Notes: a model not told the origin generated them from the sequence alone. 64,000 bases of DNA from Thalassotalea crassostreae (GCF_001831495.1 NZ_CP017689.1:1054001-1118000); one strand, 5' to 3'; counted from the first letter of the stretch, positions 35,720 through 45,327 are shown. Program-made: numbers and translations.

Positions 35720-36496
35720 TTAAATTCTTAATCGTCTTTGATTGAGTATTAGCTTACGCGTGTACTTGTCTTTTGGGTTTTTAAGTACTTCGCTAGTTTG
35801 TCCGTATTCAACAACTTTTCCATCTCGTAATACCATTAACTTATCACTGAAATGCTCTACTACGTCGATATCGTGTGATACTAAAATATAAGCAAGTCCC
35901 ATATTCTTTTGTAATTCTAGTAAAAGATTAATCATTTGAGCTCTTAATGACAAATCTAAGGCCGCTAAAGCTTCATCGAGAATTACTAGCTGTGGTTGTA
36001 ATATAATGGCTCTAGCAAGTGATATACGCTGTTTTTGACCACCAGAAAACATGTGAGGGTAATAATGCATATGATCTGGTAATAGACCGACTTTTTTTAG
36101 TGTTGCTCGGATCATTTCATAGCGCTGCTCTTCAACCATATTGGTATTGAGTAGCAGCGGTTCTTCCAATTGCTGACGAATTGTTAGACTTGGGTTTAAC
36201 GTATTTACCGCGTTTTGGAAAATCATTCGCACATGCTGACAACGCTGTTTAAAGTTACCGGTTTGAAGATGTTGGCCATTGAGCAGTATTTCGCCATGAG
36301 TAGGGCGAGCAGCTCCGACTAATAACTTTGCTAATGTCGACTTGCCAGAGCCAACATCGCCAATAACAGCCAAGGTCTCATTTGCTTCAAGTTTAAACGA
36401 TAATGGATGTAAAACCGTTATCGCTTTCTTACCAAACCAGCCGGATTTAACTTTATAGTCTTTACTGAGATTTTTAACCTCTATTAATGTCGTCAT
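35720..36496 (-). CDS. sapF: Sap peptide ABC transporter, ATPase SapF
   Basis: One of the two ATPases of the Sap importer, which takes up small peptides including host antimicrobial peptides and influences potassium uptake. The 258-residue protein has Walker A GDVGSGKST (about residues 46-54), signature SGGQKQRISLARA, Walker B LVILDEALAALDL and the switch His in LVSHDIDVVEH. It is the last gene of the sapABCDF operon; its start overlaps the sapD stop by one base. No extra oligopeptide C-terminal domain is present, fitting SapF rather than SapD. Confidence 0.93.
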   Translation of the reverse strand: MTTLIEVKNLSKDYKVKSGWFGKKAITVLHPLSFKLEANETLAVIGDVGSGKSTLAKLLVGAARPTHGEILLNGQHLQTGNFKQRCQHVRMIFQNAVNTLNPSLTIRQQLEEPLLLNTNMVEEQRYEMIRATLKKVGLLPDHMHYYPHMFSGGQKQRISLARAIILQPQLVILDEALAALDLSLRAQMINLLLELQKNMGLAYILVSHDIDVVEHFSDKLMVLRDGKVVEYGQTSEVLKNPKDKYTRKLILNQRRLRI

Positions 36497-37488
36497 TATT
36501 TATAGTCTCCCTTGTGGGAAAAGTGACAACTAAATTGATGGCCATGAAAGGTTTCAATTTGTGGCGCGATAACACACTTTCTTTGTGCATTTGGACATCG
36601 TGGTCCTAATCGACAACCCGCCGGTAAATGCTGTAATGACGGTATGCTACCTGGCAAAGCAACGAGTTCTGACTTTTTAGCAAAGGTTTCGCCTGTTTTC
36701 GGCGTACTGGCAATTAAAGCTTTAGTATAAGGGTGGAACGGCGTATTGAATATTTGCTCTGTACTGCCTGCTTCAACAAACTGACCGGAATACATTACTG
36801 TCAAATTTTCTGTCCAATGACTGATCTTTTCTAATTCGTGACTGATCAACAGAATAGACATGTTTTTTAACTGGTTTAAACTCGCCAAAAGGCGGAATAT
36901 TTGTGTTTGGTTAGTGGACTCCATCGATGCCGTAGGTTCATCGGCGATCAATAACTTAGGCTGTTTTGCTAAGGCGATAGCAATCATTACACGTTGGCCT
37001 AACGCCGAAGTTAATTGATGAGGATAACTTTTACGACACGCTTCATGTTTTTTTATACCTACTTTGTGGAGTAATTTAATAGCCGCTTCTTTTCTTTGTT
37101 GCGCTCGCTGCCAAAAAAAACCACTGAATTGTTTGCTGTCTAAAGACTCTTCGATTTGGTCACCGATACTATTGGTCGGATCTAGACAACTAATCGGCTC
37201 TTGAAAGATCATTGCCACATCTTGAGTGATAATTTGTTTTCGCTCTTCAATCGGCAATCTTAATAAGTCGATGCCTTGCCAATGAAAACGATCAGCATTT
37301 ACTTGCCATTTATCATCTAAAACACCAATCAGTGCTTGCGCCAGAATAGATTTTCCTGATCCAGATTCGCCAACTAAGCCTCGAAATTCGCCTTCCTTTA
37401 GCGCCAATGAAACCCTGTCTACAGCCAGAATGTTTTCTTTTTGGCCGACTAATTCAATACTTAAGTTTTTAATATCTAGTAAATTCAT
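36496..37488 (-). CDS. sapD: Sap peptide ABC transporter, ATPase SapD
   Basis: The 330-residue partner ATPase of SapF. It has Walker [10 protein letters not shown], a Q-loop [13 protein letters not shown], a variant signature [18 protein letters not shown] in place of LSGGQ, Walker [13 protein letters not shown] and the switch LISHELEKI. The C terminus has the oligopeptide-transporter domain with cysteines in [14 protein letters not shown], typical of DppD/OppD/SapD and capable of metal-cluster binding in relatives. The weak signature motif is normal for SapD. One-base overlaps with sapC and sapF show tight coupling. Confidence 0.93.
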   Translation of the reverse strand: MNLLDIKNLSIELVGQKENILAVDRVSLALKEGEFRGLVGESGSGKSILAQALIGVLDDKWQVNADRFHWQGIDLLRLPIEERKQIITQDVAMIFQEPISCLDPTNSIGDQIEESLDSKQFSGFFWQRAQQRKEAAIKLLHKVGIKKHEACRKSYPHQLTSALGQRVMIAIALAKQPKLLIADEPTASMESTNQTQIFRLLASLNQLKNMSILLISHELEKISHWTENLTVMYSGQFVEAGSTEQIFNTPFHPYTKALIASTPKTGETFAKKSELVALPGSIPSLQHLPAGCRLGPRCPNAQRKCVIAPQIETFHGHQFSCHFSHKGDYK

Positions 37489-38381
37489 TAGCTTTCTTTC
37501 TGTGTCTTAAGGGCGTGACGTAATCCTTCACCAACTAAGTTAGTAGAAATTACAGTAAATAGTATTGCTAGACCCGGTAAATATGAGGTCCAAGGAGCAA
37601 TATAAAATAAATCTAATGAGTTCTTCAGCATCGAGCCCCATTCCGGCATTGGTAGTGGGGCGCCTAATCCAAGATAACCAAGGGCGGCGATTTCTAAAAT
37701 CGCAACGGATTGAGAGAGAGTCGCCTGGATGATTATTTTATCGATAATATTAGGAAATATTGAGGTAATTAGTACTCGTATCTCACTTGCACCATCTAAT
37801 ATTGGGATTAGGACGTAACCCTTTTGTTGCTCTTCTTTAATGGCATCTCGTGTTACGTGAACAAATTGTGGGATCGAAACTAACGCGATAGCCCATATGA
37901 CGTTTTCAAGGCCAGGGCCTAGAATGGCAACAATGATAATTGCTAATAACAAGGAAGGTATCGACAATATTACATCGAGAAAATGGTTTAGAAAGCTCGA
38001 GCGTAACCCTCGAGTTAACGCCGAAAAAGAACCAAAGAACACACCAATTACCATGGCAAAGATAACCACAATAAAGCTTAATCCAAACGTTAAAGAGGCA
38101 CCATGAATCAGTCGAGATAACATATCTCGGCCTAAATCATCGGTACCTAATAAGTAACTAATATCACCGTCATCATTCCAAGAAGGCGGGAGTAATAATT
38201 TATCCAAATCATTTTCAAGCACATCATGTGGTGTGATAAATTGGCCAAATATAGCAATGATCACTAAAAATATATAACCACTAAATCCAATCATGGCGAT
38301 AGGCGTTTTACGAAACGTCAGCCATAATTGCTTCATTGGAGATGGAAACTCCTCTTCAACGTATATTGTTTCACGAGCCAT
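37488..38381 (-). CDS. sapC: Sap peptide ABC transporter, permease SapC
   Basis: A 297-residue DppC/OppC-type inner-membrane permease. It has an N-terminal cytoplasmic stretch, a first membrane helix (PIAMIGFSGYIFLVIIAIFG), a periplasmic loop with LLGTDDLGRDMLSRLIHGA characteristic of this permease type, and five further helices. The EAA-like coupling loop is around DGASEIRVLITSIFPNI. It overlaps sapB by 11 bp and sapD by one base, as in the enterobacterial sap operon. Confidence 0.93.
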   Translation of the reverse strand: MARETIYVEEEFPSPMKQLWLTFRKTPIAMIGFSGYIFLVIIAIFGQFITPHDVLENDLDKLLLPPSWNDDGDISYLLGTDDLGRDMLSRLIHGASLTFGLSFIVVIFAMVIGVFFGSFSALTRGLRSSFLNHFLDVILSIPSLLLAIIIVAILGPGLENVIWAIALVSIPQFVHVTRDAIKEEQQKGYVLIPILDGASEIRVLITSIFPNIIDKIIIQATLSQSVAILEIAALGYLGLGAPLPMPEWGSMLKNSLDLFYIAPWTSYLPGLAILFTVISTNLVGEGLRHALKTQKES

Positions 38382-39399
38382 GTTTTTTATGCCTCTGTAA
38401 CGGGTTGATTGCGACGTATATAAAATCAGCCAAAATATTAATAATAAAGGTAAAAGTTGCTAATGCAATGAGCCCACCTTGTATCGCAGTATAGTCGCGT
38501 TGGAAGATACTTTCGATCAACCAACTTCCTGCACCGTGCCAATCAAAAATTACTTCAGCTATCATAGCCATAGTCACTAAGTTTGCGAAATGTAAGCCAA
38601 TTTGTCTTACAATCGATACTAATGAATTACGAATACCATGATGCAAAATAATATGCGCTTGACTTAACCCCTTTGCTTTCGCCGCTTTAATATAATTTGA
38701 CTCTAACACTTCAAGCATTGAGGTGCGTGCTAATCGAATAAATATTGTCATCGGTGCCATAGCGACCGTAATCGAGGGTAAAATAATGTGCATTAAAGCA
38801 TCTTGGAATGCTTGATATTTATATGGTGTATCACTAAGTAAAATATCAATAAAAAGAAAACCGGTGACTGACTCAATTTCAAATAGCAAATTAAGCTGTC
38901 CTGAAGAAGGAAACCATGAAAGAGTAATTGAAAATATCAGAATAAAGATCAGCGCTAACCAAAATACAGGAATAGAGTAACCAAGCATGGCAAATGACAG
39001 AATGGCTTTATCAATTGTTTTTTTGTGAAAAATTGCTGCAACGAAGCCTAATGGAAAGCCAAATATCATGGCGATAAACAAACTCACTAAGCAAAGTTCT
39101 ATTGTTGCCGGTAAATACCGTAGTAACTCTTTGCTCACCGGCTCACCTGACGCCATCGATACACCAAAATTACCGCTAAATATCTGCTCGATATAAGCAA
39201 AGTATTGATGGAATATAGATTGGTCCATCTTATAGATTTGTGCTAAATCAGCGAGTTGTTTTTCATCGTTGTTAGCAACGCCTGTTAAGTTAACTAGTGC
39301 GTCACCTGGAAAGAAATAACTTAAGCTAAAACTTACAATGGATAAAATTAATAAGGTGAAAAATAGTAAATTTAGTCTTCTCAGAGTAAAGATTAACAT
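38371..39399 (-). CDS. sapB: Sap peptide ABC transporter, permease SapB
   Basis: A 342-residue DppB-type permease. It begins with an uncleaved membrane helix (LRRLNLLFFTLLILSIVSF), has a long periplasmic loop, and five more helices. The conserved coupling segment is ARTSMLEVLESNYIKAAKAKGL, which contacts the ATPases. It begins at the last base of the sapA stop codon. Order sapA-sapB-sapC-sapD-sapF is fully conserved, supporting the names. Confidence 0.93.
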   Translation of the reverse strand: MLIFTLRRLNLLFFTLLILSIVSFSLSYFFPGDALVNLTGVANNDEKQLADLAQIYKMDQSIFHQYFAYIEQIFSGNFGVSMASGEPVSKELLRYLPATIELCLVSLFIAMIFGFPLGFVAAIFHKKTIDKAILSFAMLGYSIPVFWLALIFILIFSITLSWFPSSGQLNLLFEIESVTGFLFIDILLSDTPYKYQAFQDALMHIILPSITVAMAPMTIFIRLARTSMLEVLESNYIKAAKAKGLSQAHIILHHGIRNSLVSIVRQIGLHFANLVTMAMIAEVIFDWHGAGSWLIESIFQRDYTAIQGGLIALATFTFIINILADFIYVAINPLQRHKKHGS

Positions 39400-41051
39400 T
39401 AATCCTCCTCTGCTTTTCTGCTGACATTTTCAAAACTGATGCCGCCAAATGAATACAGTATGTTGCCTTCTATGCCGGCAACACGAGCTTGTGAACGTTT
39501 GCCGTTGGCAAGTGGAATAAGCGGCACTTCGTTTGCCAGTATCTGTTGTGCTTTAAAGTAAAGATCTTTGCGGATCAGATCATCATTTGATGACAATGCT
39601 TGCTGCAATAGTTGGTCAAAGTTTGGGTTACACCAATTTGCACGATTACCGCCAGACTCTACCGCGGCACAGCTTAATAACGGCGAGAAAAAGTTATCAG
39701 GATCAGGGTGATCAGCAGACCAACCAATAAGCACCGATTGATGTTCGCCACTGGCAAGTTTTTTTAAAAACGTCGACCATTCAAAGGTGATGATATTGAC
39801 GTTGATATCAATTTGAGCCAAATCTGCTTGAATTAACTTCGCCATCTTCATCGCGTTAGGATTGTATGAGCGTTGCACCGGTATTGCCCAAACATCGATA
39901 CTAAATCCGTCACCCAATCCAGCATCAACTAATAATGATTTAGCGATTTCTTTCGAGTGTTCAACTGTACTTACTTGATCAGAGTAAGCCCATGAAGCTT
40001 TCGGCAACAATGAATCGGCAATCTCGGCTTGGTCATAATAAACGGCATTTATTAATGCCTTTTTATCGATTGCATGAGCAATTGCTTTACGAACTAATGG
40101 GTTATCAAACGGTGGTTTTTGAACATTGAATGCTAGAAATGCCACATTGAATGAGGTTACTTGTTCTAATTCTAAATCCTCACGAGACTTAATCTCTTCC
40201 ATGGCGATTGGGTAGGCAATGACATCGCACTCGTGAGTGAATAACTTGGTTAATCGGCCGGTGTTGCTTGGACTGATGTTATATAACAGTTTCTCTATTT
40301 GTACTTCACTACGCCAGTAATCGTCATGGCGTTGAAAACGCACCAATACACCATTTTGATAACTTTGAAACTTAAATGGACCAGTTCCAATAGGTTGTGA
40401 ATCAAGGTTAGTTAATGATTCTTCTGTTGTTAAAAGCTGATCGGCATATTCTTTTGAAAGTATCACTGAGAAGGGAGCTGCAATATTAGCTAAAAATGTA
40501 CTTTGTGGTCGCAATAAACGAAAGCGAACCGTGTGATCGTCGATTTTTTCAATCGACTCAACCATTTCTGAAAACTTAACACTTTGGAAAAAAGGAAAAC
40601 TACCATTTACTGATTGATAAAAAGGGTTCTCTTTATTGAGAATACGATCGAAGCTAAAAATTACATCATCAGCGTTTAAGTTTCGAGTTGGCGTAAAGTA
40701 TGGAGTTTGATGAAATTTTACGTCTTTACGTAAGTAAAAGGTGATCATCTTACCGTTACTTGTTACGTGCCAAGAACTTGCTAGGGCAGGAACTTGTTCG
40801 TAGGTAGTAGAGTCAAAATCAATTAAACGGCTATATATTTGATTTGAGGTAACATCGACGTCTGTACCAGAGGTAATTAGTTGTGGGTTAAATGACGTAG
40901 GTGCGCCTTCAGAGCAGTATACTATGCCTGATTGTAATATTGACGCATCTTCGACTTTTGAGCAGCTCGCTAAAAGTAAAACCGCAAATGATAATAATGC
41001 GCCAGGTATAATTTTCGGCACCAAAATCATCTTATTTTTCATGTTCACCAT
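39399..41051 (-). CDS. sapA: Sap peptide ABC transporter, substrate-binding lipoprotein SapA
   Basis: A 550-residue family 5 solute-binding protein that captures peptides in the periplasm. The signal sequence ends in a lipobox, LLASC with Cys30, so it is a lipoprotein, whereas enterobacterial SapA is usually a soluble periplasmic protein. Conserved blocks are GAPTSFNPQLITSGTDVD, LASSWHVTSNGKMITFYLR and the C-terminal WSADHPDPDNFFSPLLSC. The start overlaps the end of pspF by 20 bp; Met4 at 41042 is an equally possible start. The overlap suggests that sap transcription continues from pspF. Confidence 0.92.
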   Translation of the reverse strand: MVNMKNKMILVPKIIPGALLSFAVLLLASCSKVEDASILQSGIVYCSEGAPTSFNPQLITSGTDVDVTSNQIYSRLIDFDSTTYEQVPALASSWHVTSNGKMITFYLRKDVKFHQTPYFTPTRNLNADDVIFSFDRILNKENPFYQSVNGSFPFFQSVKFSEMVESIEKIDDHTVRFRLLRPQSTFLANIAAPFSVILSKEYADQLLTTEESLTNLDSQPIGTGPFKFQSYQNGVLVRFQRHDDYWRSEVQIEKLLYNISPSNTGRLTKLFTHECDVIAYPIAMEEIKSREDLELEQVTSFNVAFLAFNVQKPPFDNPLVRKAIAHAIDKKALINAVYYDQAEIADSLLPKASWAYSDQVSTVEHSKEIAKSLLVDAGLGDGFSIDVWAIPVQRSYNPNAMKMAKLIQADLAQIDINVNIITFEWSTFLKKLASGEHQSVLIGWSADHPDPDNFFSPLLSCAAVESGGNRANWCNPNFDQLLQQALSSNDDLIRKDLYFKAQQILANEVPLIPLANGKRSQARVAGIEGNILYSFGGISFENVSRKAEED

Positions 41052-42114
41052 CGCTTGAATCTAACAAGTTGTATTTTTTCAAATACCCTCTCAATTGATG
41101 GTAGGTCAATTTTAATGCATCTGCCGTTTTCTTTTGATTAAATTGGCAAGCAGCAAGTGCATCTTTTAGCATGTTAATTTCATAATCTTGCGATAATGTT
41201 TTTAGTGAAACAGGGTACTCCAGTGGCGCGTTAGAATTTATTACTGTTTGTTGAGTAGTCGCTTCTGTATCAGCGACAGAATCTTTAGTTGCTGGTCTGC
41301 GATCTAAAGTCTTAACGGCTTTAGTTGGACGATATGGCGATTCAAATGGATCGATTATCAATTCATTTACCGGCAAATGTGGACTGTTATGGCGATATAC
41401 ACTGCGCTCAATTACGTTTTTAAGTTCACGAATATTACCTGGCCAATGGTAAGCAAGCATGGCTTTTTTTACTTTTGAGGTAAATCCACTAAACAATTCA
41501 AACTCAAGCTCTCGAGCCATATTGATAGCGAAATGTTCAGCTAATATAGGTATATCTTCTACGCGCTCTCTCAATGGCGGCAATGTAATAACATCGAAAG
41601 CTAAACGGTCGAGTAAATCGGCTCTAAACTCACCTTTATCAGCAAGTGTTGGCAGATCTTCGTTTGTGGCAGCGATAAGTCGCACATCTGTTTTAACTGT
41701 TCGCGAGCCACCAACTCGTTCAAATTCACCATACTCAACCACTCTTAATAGCTTTTCTTGAATTAATCCCGAGGTATTGGCTAGTTCATCAAGAAATAAA
41801 GTACCACCACTAGCGCGTTCAAATCGACCTTCATGGCGTTTTGATGCACCAGTAAACGCACCGCCTTCATGACCAAACAGTTCACTCTCTAGAAGGTTTT
41901 CGTTTAGCGCGGCACAGTTGAGTTTTAAATAGTTTTGATCCCATCGTTTAGATAGGTAATGAAGTCGAGCGGCGACAAGTTCTTTACCGGTACCCCGTTC
42001 GCCAATCAGTAGCACTGGTTTTGACAACGGTGCTATCTGAGATATATGTTCCAATACTTCCAAAAAGCTATTGGATTGTCCGATAAGATTATCTTGTTGC
42101 TTAAAGCGGGCCAT
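41032..42114 (-). CDS. pspF: Phage shock protein operon transcriptional activator PspF
   Basis: PspF is a sigma-54 enhancer-binding AAA+ activator, held inactive by PspA until the membrane is stressed. The 360-residue protein has no N-terminal sensory domain, as in true PspF: it starts directly with the AAA+ module. Walker A is GERGTGKE (38-45), the sigma-54 contact loop GAFTGA (85-90) is intact, Walker B is GTLFLDELA, and a Fis-type helix-turn-helix closes the protein (NQKKTADALKLTYHQLRGYL). It is divergent from pspA by 202 bp, across which it should act. Confidence 0.95.
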   Translation of the reverse strand: MARFKQQDNLIGQSNSFLEVLEHISQIAPLSKPVLLIGERGTGKELVAARLHYLSKRWDQNYLKLNCAALNENLLESELFGHEGGAFTGASKRHEGRFERASGGTLFLDELANTSGLIQEKLLRVVEYGEFERVGGSRTVKTDVRLIAATNEDLPTLADKGEFRADLLDRLAFDVITLPPLRERVEDIPILAEHFAINMARELEFELFSGFTSKVKKAMLAYHWPGNIRELKNVIERSVYRHNSPHLPVNELIIDPFESPYRPTKAVKTLDRRPATKDSVADTEATTQQTVINSNAPLEYPVSLKTLSQDYEINMLKDALAACQFNQKKTADALKLTYHQLRGYLKKYNLLDSSDGEHEK

Positions 42115-42238
42115 AGGTTGACCTAATTATTAGTTTTTTTCACTAACAAATAGTGTATTTCATTAACGGCTAACTGAGAAGTATTTTTTCAAAATAAATT
42201 TACCTATTTAAAACAACGGCTTACTGTCATTTTTAAAG

Positions 42239-42255
42239 TTGGCATTAAAAATGAA
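42239..42255 (+). promoter_or_regulatory. Candidate sigma-54 promoter of pspA
   Basis: TTGGCA (GG at 42241-42242) and a G at 42253 after 10 bp, in ATGAAT. The -24 element is good; the -12 element is GA, not GC, so it is imperfect. The 202-bp divergent region also has CACTA / TAGTG inverted sequence near 42142-42156, a possible PspF binding site. Confidence 0.5.
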
Positions 42256-42316
42256 TGTATTAGTGAAAGTGATAAATTAATAAATTCATAAAATTGAAGT
42301 AAAAGAGGATGTCAAT

Positions 42317-43030
42317 ATGGGTATTTTTTCAAGATTTACAGACATTATTAATTCTAATATTAATAGTATTTTAGACAAGGCTGAAGATCCAGAAAAAATG
42401 GTGCGTTTAATCATTCAAGAAATGGAAGACACGCTAGTAGAAGTTCGTTCTTCGTCAGCAAGAACTTTGGCAGATAAAAAAGACTTGAACCGTCAGCTTA
42501 CCCGCATGCAAAATAATGGTAAGACTTGGCAAGAAAAAGCCGAGTTAGCGTTAAGCAAAGGTCGTGAAGATCTAGCGCGAGCTGCATTAGTTGAAAAGAA
42601 TAAATGTGAAGAAGCAGCGACAGCAATGGAAGATGAGTTAACTCATTTTGATGAACATATTGCTAAGCTTCAAGATGAGATTGCCCAGTTACAAGAAAAA
42701 CTCGCGGACGCTAAAGCTCGTCAAAAAGCAATTATCATCCGTGGCAAAACTGCGACGTCACGGTTGAAAGTGAAAAGCAAACTGGATAGTTCGAAAGTAG
42801 ATGATGCATTAAGTCGTTTTGATCGTTACGAAAGTAAAATTGATGATTTAGAAGCGCAAGTTGAATCTTACGACTTAGGTAAAAAGTCATTAGCAGATGA
42901 AATTGCTGAATTAGAAACTGAAGATGGCATCGATGACGAATTAGCGGCAATGAAAGCAAAAATGAACAAGCCAGCTAAAACAACTAAAACAACGAAAGCC
43001 GCTACTACTAAAAAAGCAGCAAAAAAATAA
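42317..43030 (+). CDS. pspA: Phage shock protein A with a lysine-rich C-terminal tail
   Basis: PspA is an ESCRT-III-like coiled-coil protein that binds and stabilises stressed inner membrane and inhibits PspF. The 237-residue protein starts with the membrane-binding amphipathic helix MGIFSRFTDIINSNINSIL and continues as long helices rich in Glu/Lys. The family normally ends near residue 220; here the last ~20 residues are Lys/Thr/Ala-rich (AKTTKTTKAATTKKAAKK), like histone H1-type tails. AAAGAGG precedes the ATG. First gene of pspABC. Confidence 0.95.
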   Translation: MGIFSRFTDIINSNINSILDKAEDPEKMVRLIIQEMEDTLVEVRSSSARTLADKKDLNRQLTRMQNNGKTWQEKAELALSKGREDLARAALVEKNKCEEAATAMEDELTHFDEHIAKLQDEIAQLQEKLADAKARQKAIIIRGKTATSRLKVKSKLDSSKVDDALSRFDRYESKIDDLEAQVESYDLGKKSLADEIAELETEDGIDDELAAMKAKMNKPAKTTKTTKAATTKKAAKK

Positions 43031-43083
43031 ATAGTATTACGCTAATAAAAAAGTATTAAATTGCACAGTTAAGGAGAGTTCCT

Positions 43084-43311
43084 GTGGAAGGATTATTAAT
43101 GGCACCAATTATCGTCTTCATGGTTATTGTTGCACCGATTTGGTTAATATTGCATTACAAATCAAAGCGTCAAATAAACCAAGGTTTAAGTGAAGATGAT
43201 TATCATAAGTTAAGTGAGTTAGCTGAGTTAGCTGACAAAATGTCAGATCGCATAAAAACATTAGAAGCTATTTTAGATGCGGAAACTCCTGATTGGAGAA
43301 ACAAATCATGA
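43084..43311 (+). CDS. pspB: Phage shock protein B
   Basis: PspB is a small inner-membrane protein that, with PspC, relays membrane stress to PspA. The 75-residue protein has an N-terminal membrane helix (LLMAPIIVFMVIVAPIWLIL) and a cytoplasmic helix ending in the family signature DRIKTLEAILDAETPDWR. It starts with GTG preceded by AAGGAGAG. Its TGA overlaps the ATG of pspC (ATGA). Confidence 0.95.
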   Translation: MEGLLMAPIIVFMVIVAPIWLILHYKSKRQINQGLSEDDYHKLSELAELADKMSDRIKTLEAILDAETPDWRNKS

Positions 43312-43739
43312 GTAAGTTAAAAGGTGAGTTGTTTCGAGACCCAGTAAAAGGAAAGATTGCCGGAGTTTGTGCTGGTCTTGCTCAATACTTTGGTTGGGAA
43401 GCTTGGTTAGTTCGCATATTAGTTGTTTCTGGTGTGCTGTTAGGAATGGGATGGTTTGTTATCTTATATATCGCTGGTTGGTTTATTTTAGATAAAAAAC
43501 CACAATCATTTTCACCGAGTGAAACTGCGAAACGTTTTAAAGCAAAGCTTCATGAAGAAGAAGTCGTTAATGAATCGATTAAAGTTAAATCGAGAATTTG
43601 GCAAGCAGGCGAGCCACCTAGACAAGCGTTTAGAGATATTAGCTTCAAGTTTAAATCATTAGAGCAACAGTTGCGCAGTATGGAACGTCATGTGACATCA
43701 CCAGAGTTTACTGTTTCTCGCGAGATTAATAAACTTTAG
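43308..43739 (+). CDS. pspC: Phage shock protein C
   Basis: PspC is an inner-membrane regulator that recruits PspA when membrane energy falls. The 143-residue protein has the PspC domain KIAGVCAGLAQYFGWEAWLVRIL followed by a membrane helix (VSGVLLGMGWFVILYIAGWFIL) and a charged cytoplasmic helix ending in the leucine-zipper-like LEQQLRSMERHVTS. The ATG at 43308 overlaps the pspB stop and is preferred to an in-frame TTG five codons upstream. A terminator follows, so ycjX is transcribed separately. Confidence 0.94.
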   Translation: MSKLKGELFRDPVKGKIAGVCAGLAQYFGWEAWLVRILVVSGVLLGMGWFVILYIAGWFILDKKPQSFSPSETAKRFKAKLHEEEVVNESIKVKSRIWQAGEPPRQAFRDISFKFKSLEQQLRSMERHVTSPEFTVSREINKL

Positions 43740-43762
43740 CTAGGCAATAACTAATTGAATTT

Positions 43763-43790
43763 AAAGGCTGCATTTGCAGCCTTTTATTTT
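43763..43790 (+). terminator. Rho-independent terminator of pspABC
   Basis: AAAGGCTGC / GCAGCCTTT, a perfect 9-bp stem with loop ATTT and a T-rich tail. Confidence 0.92.
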
Positions 43791-43884
43791 TGTTCGATAC
43801 AAACAATTGTTCCTGAGGACTAATTGATTTACATTAAGATCAAAGATTCTCATTTAGTAGAAAATAAAGTGGTTAAGTGTTTTT

Positions 43885-45327
43885 ATGGCGCTGATAAACA
43901 GTAAAAAACTAAAAAGATTAAAAAAACGCATACTGAGCTCGACGTCAGAGGTAATTAATCGTGGCTTAGACCAACACGTAAATATCGCAGTTACAGGGTT
44001 GTCACAGGCTGGTAAAACAGCATTTATTACGTCATTGGTCAATCAATTGGTCAATGAAGGCAGTACCCGTCCTTTGAATTTTTTCAATGTGGTCCAACAG
44101 GGACGCTTTATTGCCGCAAAACGAGTGCCGCAACATAATTTGCACATTAGTCGCTTTGATTATGACGGTGCGATGGAAAAACTGAGCCAAGAACCGCCAA
44201 TATGGCCGGAGCCGACCAAAAGCATTAGTGAAATACGCTTAGCTCTACGGTATTACCCTGATCAGTCTTTACTTAAGTATACTCGTGACATGGCGACGTT
44301 ACACATTGATATAACCGATTATCCGGGTGAATGGTTACTCGATTTACCAATGTTAAATCAAACGTTTGAACAATGGTCTGAATATATGGGGGAGCTGTTA
44401 CTGCAAGAGCCACGAGCTAGTGTAGCAGCAGATTTTCTAGAAAAGTTACAACAAATTGACCCGCTAAGCCCTGCAAATGAAAACGAGTTAGCTGAGCTTG
44501 CTGACGAATATACTCAGTTATTAAAAAACTTTAGAGAAGATTTGGGCTTATCTGTGATACAGCCAGGTCGTTTTATCTTGCCAGGCGAGCACGCTGGTGC
44601 GCCGATTTTGCAGTTTGTACCTTACCCGTTTTTGGATAATATTGACGAAGAACACTACCAAATGGCAGAACAAGATACGTTCATCGGTATGTTAAGAGCA
44701 AGATATCTTGAATATAGAGAGCGAATAGTTCGCGAGTTCTATAAAAAGTATTTTGTTAATTTTGATCGTCAAATCGTGTTGGCAGATTGTTTAACGCCAC
44801 TTAATAGCGGTGCCTACGCATTTAAAGACTTACAGCAAGCGATAAGCTTAATTATGGAAAGCTTTGCCTATGGTAAATCGAACATCATTAGCCGATTGTT
44901 TTCGCCAAAAATAGACAAGCTATTATTTGCTGCGACTAAGGCTGATCATGTGACTTCGGATCAACATCATAATTTAACCGCATTGCTTGAACAATTAGTA
45001 CATAAAGCGAAAAAATCTTTAAGCTTTGATGCCATTAAGATGAAAACACTTGCCATTGCCTCGGTCAAAACTACTGAACAAGGAAAGAGTGAATATCAAG
45101 GTAAGCCGATTACCGTATTGAAAGGTAAGCGTGCTGATAATGATAAAGCAATCACCATATTTCCTGGCAGTGTGCCAGGAAAATTGCCTGAACAAGACTA
45201 TTGGCAGCAAAAAGGGTTTAATTTTTTGGCGTTTAAACCTATGCATGCAATCAGTGAACATCAATCATTACCGCATATTCGTATCGATCAAGTACTGCAG
45301 TTTTTATTAGGAGATAAACTAAAGTGA
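43885..45327 (+). CDS. ycjX: YcjX family P-loop NTPase (DUF463)
   Basis: YcjX is a GTPase-like protein of the PspF regulon, present beside psp genes in many proteobacteria; its exact role in envelope stress is not settled. The 480-residue protein has Walker A GLSQAGKTAF (about residues 38-47), the switch-like DITDYPGEWLLDL near 138-150, and a late ATKADHV motif for guanine binding. The start ATG has no strong RBS. Its TGA overlaps the GTG start of ycjF, showing coupling. Confidence 0.93.
   Translation: MALINSKKLKRLKKRILSSTSEVINRGLDQHVNIAVTGLSQAGKTAFITSLVNQLVNEGSTRPLNFFNVVQQGRFIAAKRVPQHNLHISRFDYDGAMEKLSQEPPIWPEPTKSISEIRLALRYYPDQSLLKYTRDMATLHIDITDYPGEWLLDLPMLNQTFEQWSEYMGELLLQEPRASVAADFLEKLQQIDPLSPANENELAELADEYTQLLKNFREDLGLSVIQPGRFILPGEHAGAPILQFVPYPFLDNIDEEHYQMAEQDTFIGMLRARYLEYRERIVREFYKKYFVNFDRQIVLADCLTPLNSGAYAFKDLQQAISLIMESFAYGKSNIISRLFSPKIDKLLFAATKADHVTSDQHHNLTALLEQLVHKAKKSLSFDAIKMKTLAIASVKTTEQGKSEYQGKPITVLKGKRADNDKAITIFPGSVPGKLPEQDYWQQKGFNFLAFKPMHAISEHQSLPHIRIDQVLQFLLGDKLK

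Noticed and set aside
42239..42255. Strong sigma-54 call at pspA
   Set aside because: The -12 element has GA instead of GC, so it is reported only as a candidate; no better match was seen in the 202-bp region.
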